In this document: positions 34,901-49,900 of the stretch, piece by piece
Numbering within the stretch: position 1 is the first letter of the stretch
Layout of the letters: each line of letters starts with the position of its first letter
NCBI GenBank assembly: GCA_943736015.1
Contig: OX031061.1
Span: forward strand, 59,402,192-59,466,191
Length of the DNA: 64,000 nucleotides
Reading direction: 5' to 3'
Source of the DNA: Tridacna crocea
Taxonomy: Eukaryota > Mollusca > Bivalvia > Cardiida > Cardiidae
Notes under the pieces: model-generated
Seen by the model: only the letters and a program-made list of their open reading frames with translations
The model's database searches: none
Told to the model about the DNA's origin: nothing
Position numbers and translations under genes: made by a program

Positions 34901-37900
34901 GAGCTATTGTTCTTCTAGGCTGAATTTCTCAGTTCTATTAATGTATAAAAATTGATGGTTTCAATTAATGAAAAAAGGCATAATTTATGCTAAAGCAAAA
35001 CTCTTAAATGTGAATTAACAACAGGCATACGATTATCTTTTTTAAAAGGTCTCTTAAGGTATAAAGTATAACAAATGATCACTTAGGCGATATCAATGTA
35101 AATTAAAAATGAGCTATAGCTACAAAGCAGTGCAAAGAGGAATTTTGTATTGCACTTTTCACTGCCGGTTCATTGCGTTTGAAAAGTCAAGCCAAAGCTC
35201 AGAGATGTGTCATTGTTTAACTCAGACTTTATATGGCTTTCCAACTGGTTTTGGTCCGATCAACACAAAGTTTGCTCTGAAAGTGCTGCATGTGTTCACC
35301 AGCACTGGGCTTGGGCTTTAAAATGCGTCGCCAATAGACATACAAACATAACCAGTACGTGTCCTTTGTGGAATTCTAACCAATATCATCCACAAAAAGT
35401 TACTAAAAATCTACATTACCAACTGTGCCACGGAGGACCCCTAATCAATAAATGATGATAGAGGAGGTACGGTTCTGTATTTCGCTTTTCACATAATGCG
35501 TGTTTGAAGTTTAAACTATGGATGGCTCCTACGTTTTTGGTGTCAAACCAAGACAAAAACCTTAAGTTTATTATTTTTATGGCAAAGGCCCATATACATG
35601 TATAAAAGCTGCTTCTGTTCATGTTGCTCAGCACTTCTCAATAACGAGCCATTTTAGTGTGCGAACTTGCGGATTTATACATCACGTTTCTTTGAGTTCA
35701 ACATAAAACATCAAGTAAATGACCCATGTAGGTTGTTCGTACATGTCCTTTTTTCCTTCCTTGATCGTTTTCACCGAAGCGTACAGATTTTTGACTTCAT
35801 ATTTGTTACCGAAGCGTACAGAAATTCCGATCACCCAACCGTACAGTAGTTTAGTTTCGGTTTGCACTGAAGAGTACACCATGCAATATTTCAAAACTTT
35901 ATAACAGCTAAATCAGTAAATATAAGTAACGTATTTTGGTACAGTTGTAAGAATATGACATTTCCCCACCGATCGAGGCACATTATTTTATCATTAGCTT
36001 TCTATTCGATGAAATAAAGCCAGTTTTCTTCCGGTCTCCCGCTTAGTTTTTCAACTTCATCAAAACATCATGTTCAGCACGGGATTACGGACAAGAGGCA
36101 CTCCCGTTTTCTCATAAGCTACTACGGCTTGATTTTTTAATCAAAGCTCTTTAGATTGGTACCTTACTCGTTGTAGGGGATGCAATTTGAAACAAGTTTG
36201 GACCAAAATTAAACGACACTTACTTTGTCAATAACACGTGTCCGCCATCTTGAATTCACCGAAGAAATTTCCAGTACAGAGTTTCCATACAGTGTTATAG
36301 CTGATGTTTCTGCTTAATTCCAGTACCCCAGGTTTTCTTTTTTTCCCATTTTTTTCCTAACTTTCTTATCAATTCAAACTTAATTGGCAACGTAACCAGC
36401 AAAAATACCTTGAATATAACTATATCTATTATAAAAATATAGAAAAAGTGAAAACTTGTACATAATTCCTATTTCGGTCATAGCATAGAAAAATAGATTG
36501 CGGGTAGCTTGCTGTCGGCAACAAACAGGAGCACAAGTTTTAAAGACATTTCATTACTATATCACATGTCAATTTGACAGACAACAACAAATAAAATAAA
36601 TAAAATAAATAAAAGTATATACAATTTAAACCTTTACCATGCAATCGCGCGCTTTACAGACTTAGAAGGGTAGACTTTTGAAAACCTTTCTCATTTTCCT
36701 TAGCTATTTTATACCCTTTTAAAAATAAATCTGATCATTGCAGCAACGTTTAAATTGTAGACAGTACATGTTTTCAGAATAGACGAATCTTATATCCTGT
36801 TGTCCGGTAAACCGTTAATTAACACATTTTATACCTTTTTCGGGTGAAAATTAATTTCATCGTGAGTGATCAATTACATAGTTTACCAACTGTTTTACAG
36901 ATATATGTTGTGAAAAACTTTTATAATGGAGGTTTGTTTGGTCTCTTTAAGTGATTATTGGGACTAGAATAATTTGGAATGGATGTCAATTTAACAGTAT
37001 AGAGGGGAAAACAATCGTCCCGATCTTGGACCTATATTGTCCACTGATAAACAAACTTATAAGATTGCAAGATTTTTTTAAATTTTTTTTCTACACAGTC
37101 CTAAATAAACCTCGTGTTCTTTTAGATGTGTTGCTATTTATACTGAGGGATTTTCCCATAAATCTACAAGTCTGATATCTATCTATATTTATCCTTTTAT
37201 ATACATAGATCTATAGGTGTCAATTTCCTTTTGTAACACTGAATCTTCCCTTGCTATGATATTGAAACCAGTTTGTTAGTTTACCACCCAATCTCATGTA
37301 GTACTATATATTCCTGTACCTGAGAGAAAATAAAGTATATTGTATTGTATTGTATCGTTTGGTAAAGTAGAAAAATAATCAAGTAAAAAAAAAATAATGA
37401 TAATAATGACCGCAGTTAGATTTTGTTCCATTTCATTTTTAACTGTCTGGTCACTTTTGGTTTCAGTTCTGTTTCTCTCTGTAATGGTACCCCCTCTTTT
37501 ATAATATGGAAAGATTAATTTGATTTGATATGTTAATACATAACTTTGATAGTATGCTAGTCACTCTGCAGTAATAGTTCAATTACTAACAGTGTATAGG
37601 TACATTTATCTGCACCGTTAAATTTTCTGATCAATGACTTACCGTTCGAGGGCAAAATCAACCTAATTTCGTTCGAGGGCAAAATCAACCTAATTTGTTT
37701 TCGTAATGATCTTCTTACATAACCTTTTTCGCAATGCATCTGTAGTGATCCAATCAATTTAATGAAAAATAGATCATCCCAATTGTTCAAAAAAAATCTG
37801 AAGCACTGAACCACTTCGGAATTCCATCGGCTATTCCTGCATAAATAGAAATAAATACTATTAAACCGTGGACAGCCAGATTTACTCTGAGTTGTCCTGA

Positions 37901-40900
37901 AGTCAATGCTATATATTCAGAATATGATGCAGAATCAAAGCATGGCTTTTAATGGAATACCCGATTGTATTTATGTAATGGTGTGTAAATAAACCTTAAA
38001 TTACTGATGTAAACTTCCGTTTCATAAGCCGTTCTCCGTCTGAAATATTGCCGAATTTTAAGTTTCTTTTAAGCATATTTCATACATACACAAAGAAAAC
38101 ATGTATTTTGATTTTATTGAAATATGTATGTAAGTTCAAACCGTAAAAAAAAAATGATGTTTCGTCTTCATTAGAATATGTTACTTGTAGTCTAATTTGA
38201 TTAGTAAGATATGAGCTTTAATGGTACAAAAAATACCTAATGAAATCATTTATCTTTTCTTACAAGCTCCAGCCGGCTGTGGCATTCTTTACAAGGGACC
38301 AGACAGGATAAAACCTGATGACGAAGTTGTACTGAAATATTACCTAACAAAAAGAGACGAATATATTCGACAACTTAGAGTTAAAACCGACGATTGTGCG
38401 GGGCAATTTGGCTGTCCAGTTAACGAAGCGTGGTACGAGGAAGAGTCTACAGAGTACAATTCCATGTACTTGTATAGATTCAGGAACTTTTCGTCTGAAA
38501 TGGAAGGGAACTATCTCATCCAGTGTACAAATAGGTCAAGTCATAACAATGGCACCAACGATGTCAAACTTATTATACCAGGTTTGAGTGAAATCTACAC
38601 GCTTATTTAGCGAATATTAATCAATGAAAATTAATTTCATTATATATTACTATGTACTATTACTGTATTTCCACTTACTCGACCAGCCTTGTCTCTACTC
38701 TCTTTTCCTAGACAGTTGTACCATTTCTCGATCAAAACAAATATCTGAATAACCAAAAAAAAAAAAAGGCAGAAATAATGACTAGAATATCCTTTCGTAT
38801 ATGACACCAAGCAGAACTGATATTTATACCACCTTTTTACAAGAAAAAGGCATGGTACAAAAATTATTCACCTATAACCCATCGACATACCTCTTAAATG
38901 TACATGTAGGCGTACGCACAGCTCTTAGTCCCATTTTTTTGAAAGATTACACAACTACAAGGGCCTATGCCTGCGTGAAAAAGATTGACTGTTGCGTTAA
39001 AATTCTACATGACGAGAGAATTAAACTATCATATCTCACTGTACCTAATGAACATAATCCTAGCTGGAAAGTTCCGTAAATTGTATTACGACCTAAGCGT
39101 TCAAGTATTTGTTGACTCCTTGTAGAAAGCTCTGATCGGCTACTTAAATTATTGAACCATGTCTGCGAAAATGGGGTCTAGTTCAACTACGCGATTAATA
39201 ATACCTAAAAAGTCATTAAATACATATAACATCATAAAATCCGTTTTGTTTGGCAATTGGCAGTACCATGAGATAGAATGGTCTGTGGACAAGCGGAAAA
39301 CTTCCAAAGAGCGAAAAGTTCCAATCCATGTCAACCTGTGCGGACTGCGCAGGCTGGTAGACTCGGAGACATACGTTTTAACTCTTTATAAGACGACAGA
39401 GAGTTTTGCTGTTCCATATTGAAATTACTGAAGGCAGCAGATTACAAAGGCTCAAACGAAAGAAAGAAGAAGATGACTTGTAACATGTCTGTTCATCTTT
39501 TCAAGCAGCGTTTTCTATCTCATAAAACACAAGTTTCATTATTTGAACCAAACTTAAATTGTCCTTTAGTTTCGACAAGTCCACAATATAATCGTGTTTA
39601 AAACAGTTTATGAGTTTCGGAGCCCTCAGCGTATTTTTTTTAAATCAGGATTTCACAAATGTTTGAGGAAAATTAATGTCAAGTGACTATAAAATAAACG
39701 CGTCGGTTATGTGGGGGTCCTATACAAATAAATGCAATATTTTATCTCATAAAAAAAGCCAGAGTTACTAATAACAACGAAACAAACCCTTATTTGCATC
39801 TCTCATGGCATGAAGCCGCCCAGTTCATTCCCTTTGCAGGAAAAGGTATATTTTATATCTTTTATCAGTCTATAGCAGCAATAAAAATTAGGTCGTAGCA
39901 TAGATAAACCAAAAAAGGCCCCTTTAAATACAGGTACATGTATCACCTTTCGGGTTACAAATCCACAGTTTTAGTACTTTGCCACAGTAGTAACGGAATT
40001 CAAATTATAATAACCCTTATCACTCGTTAGTTAATTATAAACTTCTTCTTTTTTCAGTTCCACCAAGTTCGCCGACCTTCCTTAACACTGTGGACGTAGA
40101 AAATTGTACAAGTTGTTTACTTGTAAGAAGCGGAAAAACCGCCATTCAGTGCCAAGTCATAGAAGGAACACCTCCCGTTACAGTGAAACTTGTTATTGAT
40201 GGCAAAGATGAGGTCCTTTGTGATTTTGACCAGCCCTTCAATAAAACTTATAATGCGACAATACATGTCAATAGCGTCTTACATTTAAAGGATATTCGTT
40301 GCGAGGCAGAAAATGAAGCCCTCGACCAGCCACTTACTACATCGACCAAATTATATGTCGTTCGTGAGTATTTAAAATGATTTTTGATATTTACAGATCG
40401 AATCTTCAGATTACGAAATCCTACAACGGTAAAAAATGAGGGTAAAACGATTTTTTCAAAACATGTTATAACGCAAATGTGTATAAACTAAAAAAAAAAA
40501 AATTGCACTAACATGAAAAATCTCGTTATAACATGTTTTCAAGCTGTGGTCACACATTCCACACTTTACCGTAGTAAGAACTGACGGTAGTTGTCCGTAG
40601 TTGGACGCATTAAACATAGTTGAACGTAGTTACACGTAAAAAACCGTTGTTCAACATAGTAAAGCTATGGTCACATTTACGGTCATGCACGTAGTTGTCC
40701 GTAGTTAATTTCAAACGTAGTTTGCCGTACCGCTACTACGTTCAACTACGTTGAATTACTACTTCTAACAACGATTAATTACGCTAAACTACGCCTAAAT
40801 ACATCCTAACTACGCACAGCTACGGTGAATTCAGGTCAACTACGTAAAGCTACGGTAAAACGTTGTGGTTATGTTGTTCAATACGGGTAGGCCACAGTTA

Positions 40901-43900
40901 TTGTACTTTTAACCACTGTCACATCCAGATTTTGGTCAAATTACAATTATAATTTAACTAATTGTAATAGATTGTAGCCTTTCTGTTATTTCAAATCAAA
41001 TGGTAATTGATGTTAGAATGAATTTCTTTAATAGAAATTAATTATTGAAAGAAATTAATAGGTAAATAATTAACAATGTTAAATTCAATTACTTTTCAAT
41101 TACATGTAGCAAACAATGCAACAAATAAACCCTTGGCAAAAGGCAGGGTTTTATGCAGTAATTATTTTTTACCTTGGAGTATAAAATTCACCCCTGGTCA
41201 TCAAAACGGTGTTGCCAGACCATTCATGAATAAATAATCAACTGTTGAAATGGAAGAAACCCTGTACCAAAACTGTCCAAATTGTAAGACCTTTCTATAA
41301 AAGTAATGAATCCAATACCTGTCCAATAAAATGTAGCCCAAATAATGGAACTTGGCCTTAAAAGGGTAGAAAAAATCGTCGGAAAAAGAAGAAAAAGCCA
41401 ATATTTTCTCTTTTTCCCACAATGTTTTCAATAACTGTGTGTTTCAGGGTCGATGAAAGTCAGGATTTTATAGAAAAAGACTGTATGGTAAAGAAGTAGT
41501 CTATGGCACATTCTTCATATCTAAGGCTTTTTTACATTTTATCGAATAAAAAGATCTACTTCGTTCTTTAGTTACTTACCAAACTAACAAAATTTGGAAT
41601 GTAACAAATTAAAGGTAAATGCAGATGATAGATCTAATGGAGCTCGAATGAAAACTTTTCTTTGATAAAGTAGAAAACATTGCAAGGAAAGGGGAAAATG
41701 CCTGTGGCCAGCATTTTCTCCTTACATTGCAATGTTCTCTGACCCTTATCTTTCAGGATCATCGAAGCTTGCATGGTACCTATCAGGTTTAAGTTTCATA
41801 CTCTGTTTATAGATATAATGCCAAATGATATAAGAAAAAAAATAACAATTATGTATTGGATTCCATTACTTTAATAGAAAGTAAGTTATTATAATCATAA
41901 TTTAATTGAAACATCTCTATTTCAATTGTAATTTTATAAATTACTTTTCAAAATAATTGAATCCAAGCCTGGTCACATTTTATGGAGTTGACCGTATTAG
42001 CAAATTACTGTACTTGACCGTAGTTGAACGTATTAAACACACTACGGTTAAGTAAGGTCAATTACGGTTAACTACCGTCAATTACGTATAAACTACGGTC
42101 ACAGTACGGTCACAACAACATGTTCAAAAAATTTGCGCTTGCTACGTGCAAACCGTAAGTTCAAAACTATGTTTATCATTACGCTGAGCTACGGTTAAAT
42201 ACGTGTAACTACGTTCAACTACGTTCGATACGTTTAACCACGGTCATCTACGGTCATGCCCTACTAGGTCAACTACGTAAGGTGTGACCATAAATTACGT
42301 AGTTCGGACTAACAATTTGCCCATAGTATATAAATTTTGAACATGTTCAGAAATTGGTGACGGCTAATTACGATGTTGTGACTCTACTGTGACCAGTTTG
42401 ATCATAGTTAAATTTGAATGTTATTTACCCAAATTAATCGAATTGTGTACCGTAGTTGACCGTAGTTTTGGGGAAACATTTTTTCTTCCAAGGCAGCAAG
42501 ACTAGATAAGCGATCATCAATCTCTGATTCATCAACTTCCAACAGCACAATGAATGTAGTTTACTTGTACTGAGCAGGTGCAGTCACGGTGCATTACCGT
42601 AGCTTAAAGCAGTTGGCACCTATTGAGAATAATTGCGCGCACACAGGGCTTAGTTTGCACAAAGCGTAATATAGTAATATCCTTGTTTACCCTAACCACC
42701 TTGCTTTCAGTTTAGTGTAGTTGTCCGTACTTAGAACTAGTAAAACCTTCTTAGACTTTATCTTTTCCCTTTTTGTCAGTTTTGAACCATCTTCGCACAT
42801 ACTTCATACTAGATCACCGTGGTGAACTACGGACAACTACGTGCATGACAGTAAATGTGACTATGGCTAAAAACACATGAAAATGCGTTGAAAAGCCGTA
42901 GTACCGCGATTCGAAGTCTCGCATTTTTTTCACTCTATCAACTTTACCTAAGAACTGTTTACATGTATGTTCAGTAACTTATGTTTTTTTCTTTTTGTTG
43001 CAGCGGTATTTCAGTGAAATCACAGCAATCATTTCTTTATTTATGATATTTCCAGGATTCACTAGTTTAAGTCTTAATCGAACATATATTTCACTATCAT
43101 TATGCTCGATCTAGCCTTATTAGATAGAAAACACCGCTGGAAAAGATGGACATACATATTACGAGTATTTATCTTCCTTCATTCGTTGGCGCCTTCTAAA
43201 TCTGCTGTCTGCAGTAATTTCAATGTGGAACAAGCTAAACTTTCTCTCGTGCTGTAAAGAGTTAAAACATACGGCCCAGAGTCCGTCTTTCTATAAAAAG
43301 AGGTTTAAGCTGCACAAAAGTATTGACCAAGCCAGCCTGTGCAGTCCGGACAGGTTGACACGGATTGAAACTTTTCGCTATTTGGAAATATTCCGCTTGT
43401 CTGCAGACCATTCTATTTCATTGTACTGTCAATTGCCAGACAAAACGGATTTTAAGGGTTCTTATGTATGTGATATGACTTGATCGACTGATCACTCGAA
43501 GTTTGCCGAATAATATAGTCTGAGGCCTGACCAGCTGCATTCAAATCTTTTCAATCCGTCAGGTAGAAAAATTTCATTGGTTCCATGTGATAGTACAGCT
43601 ATATAGAAGTCAAATTAGGGTGGATGCCAGAAGCAAAAGTGGTGCAGATTTTTTTCAGACGACATTATGTTGCCCCACCCACTGAAAATGCACCCACACA
43701 AATTTTTCAATATCTCCTGGAGTAAATTGATTGCAAATGTATATACACAGCCATCCATGAGCTAACATATAGTTATGGCAAATTTTAGGAGACATGGTTT
43801 TTGAAAAAGAAGTTGGATTGGTTTGTTTAATAAGGTTTGTTATCTGTACTAACAGAATGTACTGCATACTGAAAATGCATACTCCACACTGGAATATTGT

Positions 43901-46900
43901 CTACGGTGTCTATGCAATACCAGTCATAACACAGATGCTGCCATCGACAAGTCCTTCACGTAACGAAATTGTAAAGTTAAAGGAATCTCATTCTAATTTA
44001 GAAAAATAAATATATTTTGGTTCAGATTGCAATAGTTCACTTCGAATCATCTATATAACATGCATTTGTTTTACTTGAATTGAGTATTTTGGAACAAAAT
44101 TTTGGCACGTTATATGTCAGAAAAAATCAGTGTTTTGCAACTATTCTAATTTCTTGAAAAGGTTATATAGTAAATGATTCATAGCTGTTTGTACTAAAAA
44201 CGTAACTGTATTTTCCTTTTTGTGCCCAGAAAGTCTTTTTTGATAAATTAAACGGTATGGCTTCCTTTTCTGAGCAATTTTTATCATTGTTATATAAACG
44301 ACACATGTGTTACAGTAATGACACAAAATTTTGCAGTGCAGACACATATATGTATTTGGAATAATTCCATAAAAATATTTTGTATTTAGTGCCTTTATTT
44401 CAGAAAAATCATATGAAACAATAATTGAATAGTTACACATGAAATGAAGAAAAGTCATTTGCTCCAAAAATACTATCTCGTTGACTACTTAAGATTTTAA
44501 ATGTTACTGCAAGTACATGTAAGTTATTACAAGTACTCTTCTGTACTCACCGTTAACTATATGCATGCTGTATGCATTAAAAATGCCATTGCCATGTAGG
44601 AAATAAATCCGTTACATTATGATATTTCAAAAATAAAACAAACACCCACATCCACACACACACATCCACCCATCCACACACACAACCCTTCCCCTCTCAC
44701 ACACAAATAGATATACAAACAACACAGCTGTACTCTCGCAAATAAAGAAACTGATAATTGATCATACGTCACCATTGCGCTGAATAACCTGCGCATTTGC
44801 TAATTTTAAGACATAAATAGGTTTTAAACCCCCCTGTTTGAAGGCCAGCGGGCTTATGTCATGGTCCGGTGTCCGCTTGTCCCTGCGTACGTGCGTTTAC
44901 TTATATTTCAAACATATTCTGAAAATACCTATCCAATTTTGATGAAACTTTACAGAAATGAACCTGCCATGGTCTTCTTCAGAATGTCTTGAAAGAATTT
45001 GATTCTTTCAAAAACTCTGGTTGCCATGGCAACAGAACTGAAAAATATTGAACATCTTTTTAAATCTTCTTGTGTGAAACCATAAGGCCTAGGGCTACCA
45101 AATTTGGCATGTATATTTATGTAGTAAACCTCTACCAAGTTCCTTCAAATAATAGCCCTGGGGTCAAAAGTGGTCCCGCCCCGAGGGTTGCAAGTTTTAC
45201 GATCGGATTATTTGGCATGTAGCTTTATCTAGTGAACCTCTACCAAGTTCCTTCAAATAATAGCCTTGGGGTCAAAACTGGCCAAGCCTGGGGGTTCACA
45301 AGTTTTACATGGGATTATATACGGAACACTTTAAAATCCCTCTGGTACCTAGACATGGGGCCTTGGGCTACTAAATCTTGCGTTTATCTTTATCAAGTGG
45401 TCATCTACCAAGAATGCCCAACATATAGCCCTGGGGTCAAATTTGGCTCGGCCCCGGGGATCACAAGTTTTACATGGGCTTATATTGGGAAAAAAACTTT
45501 AAAAATCTACTTGTACATAGCCAAATTTTGCATGTAGCTTTATCTAGTGGACCTTTACCATGAGGGCCAAAACTATAGCGTTGGGGTTAAGTATGTCCCC
45601 ACACCAGGGGTCACAAGTTTTACAGGAACTTTTGTGGTGAAAACTTTATAAATCATCTTTTTACTAACCATAATAAGGCCTAGGGCTACTAAATTTAGCC
45701 CTGTTTCATGGGTCGGATGTTTCACAGGACCTTTTATTCAGGAAACCTTGAAAATCTTCTTGTTTATAACCAAACATTCTAGACCAGTATTATTTGGTAC
45801 GGGGCTTTATCTTGAGGACCTCCACCAACATTCATGAAGTTATAGCTTTGTGGTAAAAAATGGTTTTGCCCAGGGGTCATAACTTTCTCGTAGGATTTTA
45901 TAGAAAAAAAATTGTATGTCCTCAAGTTTGAAACCGACTGGCCAGAGTTGTAATGTTTGGCTTGTAGAGTTTTCACTTATTAGCCAGTGTAGCGATACAG
46001 GGCCATCATGGCCCTCTTGTTTCATGTTATATCCCCTATTGCATCATTGAAATAGCATAACAGAGTAGGAGAGTAAGAATAACAAAAGTAAATAAAGCAG
46101 CTTAAGTAATGAAAATATCCAGTTCTCAGTGTTGGCATACTTACGGTTACAGTCGTGAATATATATTGAAATAACGAAATCAAAGGTTAGTGTCCAACAA
46201 TACACTATACTGTTGCACTCATAAATGGATAATTTTTGCCGTGCTACATGCCAAAACTCAGTAATTGTTCTTATTTCTGGACCTGTATGTCTGTCCTGTA
46301 TGTCTGTCCTAGTGAGCTCTAGTCAAAATTGTGAATAAATCTAGCCAGAAATATAAACGCACTCAATGAGAAGACTAAAAGTTCAGAGAATGTTTTCAAC
46401 TCATTCTGCTAGGAACATTTATTAGATGTTTTACGGCATGTGAAATTGGCCAGACTTTATTTCAAATAAGTCTTACATAAATGTGGATTTTAATGAGCAC
46501 CTTAAATTAAAAAAAAATCTTAAAAAGATTGCATTGTTTCATTGTTTGTTTCATTACTGTGAACACGAGAAAAGTTTATTTTACATTATAGGCAAAATTT
46601 GGAGAGGCGCTTTTATTAGCATATAAAAAAATATCTACAACACTTTCAGAACTGGCATCCATGCTTAAGGTGTTACCCTCCTAACGCTTCTAGCCCAACA
46701 TGGGATAAAATTTCTTATTAGTTGATAATTAAGGATTTATAGTTATATAATATTTTTGCACATTTCTTACCGACCAGAAATTCATTTGATGTCTATCCTG
46801 AAATTATTTGTTGATATTTTGTAATTTTTCAGAAAAAAGGAAGTAATTATCATATCTTTTTGTAATGAGAAAAGAGTGGTCCTAGATTTATAAATGATAA

Positions 46901-49900
46901 TTCTTAGAAGGAAAAAATGGAAAAAGTGGCTCGGTCAAAGTAGTACAGTAGTGCTCATTTTCAATCATAGCAACTTTTTAAGGATAATATTATAGTGGAA
47001 ATAGCTGTTTTACATTAGAATGGTACCACCTTAAAGTGACTCTAATAAGCTATCTTAATTCACTGTACCATATAATTTTTTCTACCTGATGGATTGGAAA
47101 AAAAGGAAAAAATAGGGCCCTTTTTTGACCTGGGCCTTAGCCTAATATGGACAGCATGTGACTATAAGATGTGTTTACATGTAAATAAACCGATACACTT
47201 GGTTTGCTCTTGAATCATTCATAAAGTGTTTCTTTATCAATGTCCCCCTTTCTTATAGCCGTGTTGAAAGTAAACAGGTTTCCGAAATTTGTGCTCTCTC
47301 TAATTATTCGGCTAACGCCGACCAATTAAAAACAAGAGGGCTATGATGGCCCTATATTACTTCGCTGGCTTTTCATCCTTTGGCACCCAATTGTGAGATT
47401 TAATGACCCTAAAAGAGAACACTTTTAAGAAAACTGGGGGAAAAGGAAAACGTCTTGTCAACCAGCGTTAGCTCCTTTTCCTGAAAAGTTTCATAGTCTG
47501 TTTAAGACAGGAACAATCATTTAAACTACATTCAATGGGTTTGCATTGGATTTTGATATTGGCCCGGTAAAAAAAAATAAGAAAAAAATTCAGTTTCATA
47601 CAGTGTAAGATAAATATATCGTGAGACACAGCTTAAATAACAATGTCAGTGAATACATGCACGATTTTTTTCAATGAAATGAACTTTAAAGTTCTGGAAC
47701 AAAAAATTATATTGTGAAATCCTTTTTTCACCCTAAATATTCCAAAATAAATAAATCCGAGGAAAACTATAAGCATCAAACTAAATCACTGTACCTGAAA
47801 ACCGAAAACATTTTCCAGTCAAAAATCCTGAAAACCCAACATCAACATCACTTTATAAGGAGACAGTGTGTCTCTTTTTGCCTTATTACGTGTTTTGGAT
47901 TCACCTTATTACAGGATTTATTGCGACTTGTATACGTGCCATATCATTTTAAATCATGTTAAATTACGAGATTTTTGCATTTGTGCGACTTCTTTTCGCT
48001 TTATTACCTGTTTTAAATATTCACGTTTTAACGAGATTTTTTTTTTTGCGCTATTACGACCAATATGCGTTATTACATGTAAAACATGTTATTTAAGAAA
48101 TCATCTTCTTTCTATCGCGGTTTATCGTTCAATAAAGCACAGTTGTGAGTTATGAAGCACATTAAATAATCCAAGAGGGCGATAGCCCGAGTGGTTTATT
48201 CATTGCGCCCAACGTGGTTTATTTAAGAAATAATCTTCTTTCTATCGTGGTATATCGTTCAATAAACCACAGTTGTGAGTTATGAGGCACAATAAATAAT
48301 CCACGAGGGCGATAGCAAACTTTAGATTTCAAACTTTAGATTTCAAACTAAGAGTAAAAACGCGGATGAAGATTATGTTCCATTGAATAACTCACTCATT
48401 GAATGACGTCACTCGATATAGGATGACGTCACTCTTCATGGATTGTCTCAGATTTTACCACGTGTTCCTTGCAGTGTGTTTATAGAGCCAAAGTCGCGCG
48501 TCATGTTAGAATAGAACATAATCTTTATCCGCGTTTTTTACTCTAAGTTTGAATTTGTTTTCCTTTCTTTATGAGTTGGCCATGTTAGAATTGAAATAAT
48601 CTTCTTTCTATCGTGGTTTATCATTCATTATTTCATGCTTTCCGGTAGGATATCGAGAAATATCGAGAAATGGCAGTGAAAATATTTTTCAATCTTACAC
48701 TGGTACCACCAGTGAAAATACCGATTTTCACGTTCTTGTTGCCTAGGTTAATTGCGCGTGCCTAACAACCAGATGGGAAATATGACGTCATATACCTTAC
48801 ATTTCACGCGCTTGACGTAACGTTGCTATGTGGGAGGGGTACACTACGGGGAATAAGGGAAAAGAACTGTACTGAATTTTAATAAAGCTCCTCCCAGAAA
48901 GGGTTAAAAGCATAAAATAAATAGAATATTTGTTTTTTTTCGGTGAAAGATCGAAATTTATTACATCTCGTGAAAACCATCGGTAATATTTTCACTCGTG
49001 GCTGCGCCACTCGTGAAAATATTACCGATGGTGTCCACTCGATGAAATAAATTTCGATCTTACACCGAAAAAAACAAATATTCTCTATTTCTAACATGAC
49101 ACGCGACTTTGGCTCTATTAACACAGTGCAAGGAAAACGTGGTAAAATCTGCGACAATCCATGTAGAATGACGTCATCCTATATCGAATGACGTCATTCA
49201 ATGAGTGAGTTATTCAATGGAACATAATCTTCATCCGCGTTTTTACTCTTAGTTTGAACTTGTTTTCCTTTCATTAAGAATTGGCCATGTTAGAATTGAA
49301 ATAATCTTCTTTCTATCATGGTATATCGTTCAATAAACCACGTTGTGAGTTATGAGGTGCAATGAATAGCCCACTCGGGCTTTCGCCCTCGTGGATTATT
49401 TATTGTGCCTCATAACTCTGAACTGCGGTTTATTGAACTATATTCCACGATAAAAAGATGATTATTTCTTAATTGAATAACTCACCCATTGAATGACGTC
49501 ACTCGATAAAGAATGACGTCACTATACATGGATTGTCGCAGATTTTACTACGCTTTCCTTGCGCTGTGTTTATAGAACCGAATTCGCGTGTCATGTTAGA
49601 ATACTGAATTTATGGTGACTTTGCGTTAATACTTGTTTTGAATTCATGTTATTTCGTGCTTCTGGGAAAAAAAAGATTGCCTTCATTTTGGAACTTATAT
49701 GGTTTCGTAGTAGACGTAGATAGATAAATGAATTTTGAGTTTTTGTACATGATGGAAAGACCCAACTAAACTATCTACATAATTTACTAAGAAGTTTGGG
49801 GGATATTGATTTTATTTGTATGTAGTGTTTTAAACTGTTTCAATATTGTTCCAGTTATATCGCGGTAGCATTTGCTACTGATAACACCTTCTTAGATATT

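Larger units (their letters stand above)
40541..42871. mobile_element. Non-autonomous element(s) full of ACTACG / CGTAGT words, with terminal inverted repeats
   Basis: 40664-40705 (GCTATGGTCACATTTACGGT...) and 42826-42868 are inverted copies of about 40 bp. A second, nested pair uses GTGGTCACAC at 40546 and GTGTGACCA at 42283. Both subterminal regions (40560-40860 and 41980-42300, also 42440-42480) hold dozens of CTACG words in both orientations, as in subterminal transposase-binding arrays. Two family A copies (about 41340-41500, 41570-41775) lie inside. No transposase frame is seen. Confidence 0.72.

Noticed and set aside
34258..35904. Matching 60-70-residue frames in both arms of the inverted repeat
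   Set aside because: They are identical because the arms are copies; both strands are open, so this is not evidence of coding.
43005..43070. Possible Ig exon after TTTTTGTTGCAG at about 43004
   Set aside because: Phase-1 reading hits stops within a few codons and shows no Ig strand.
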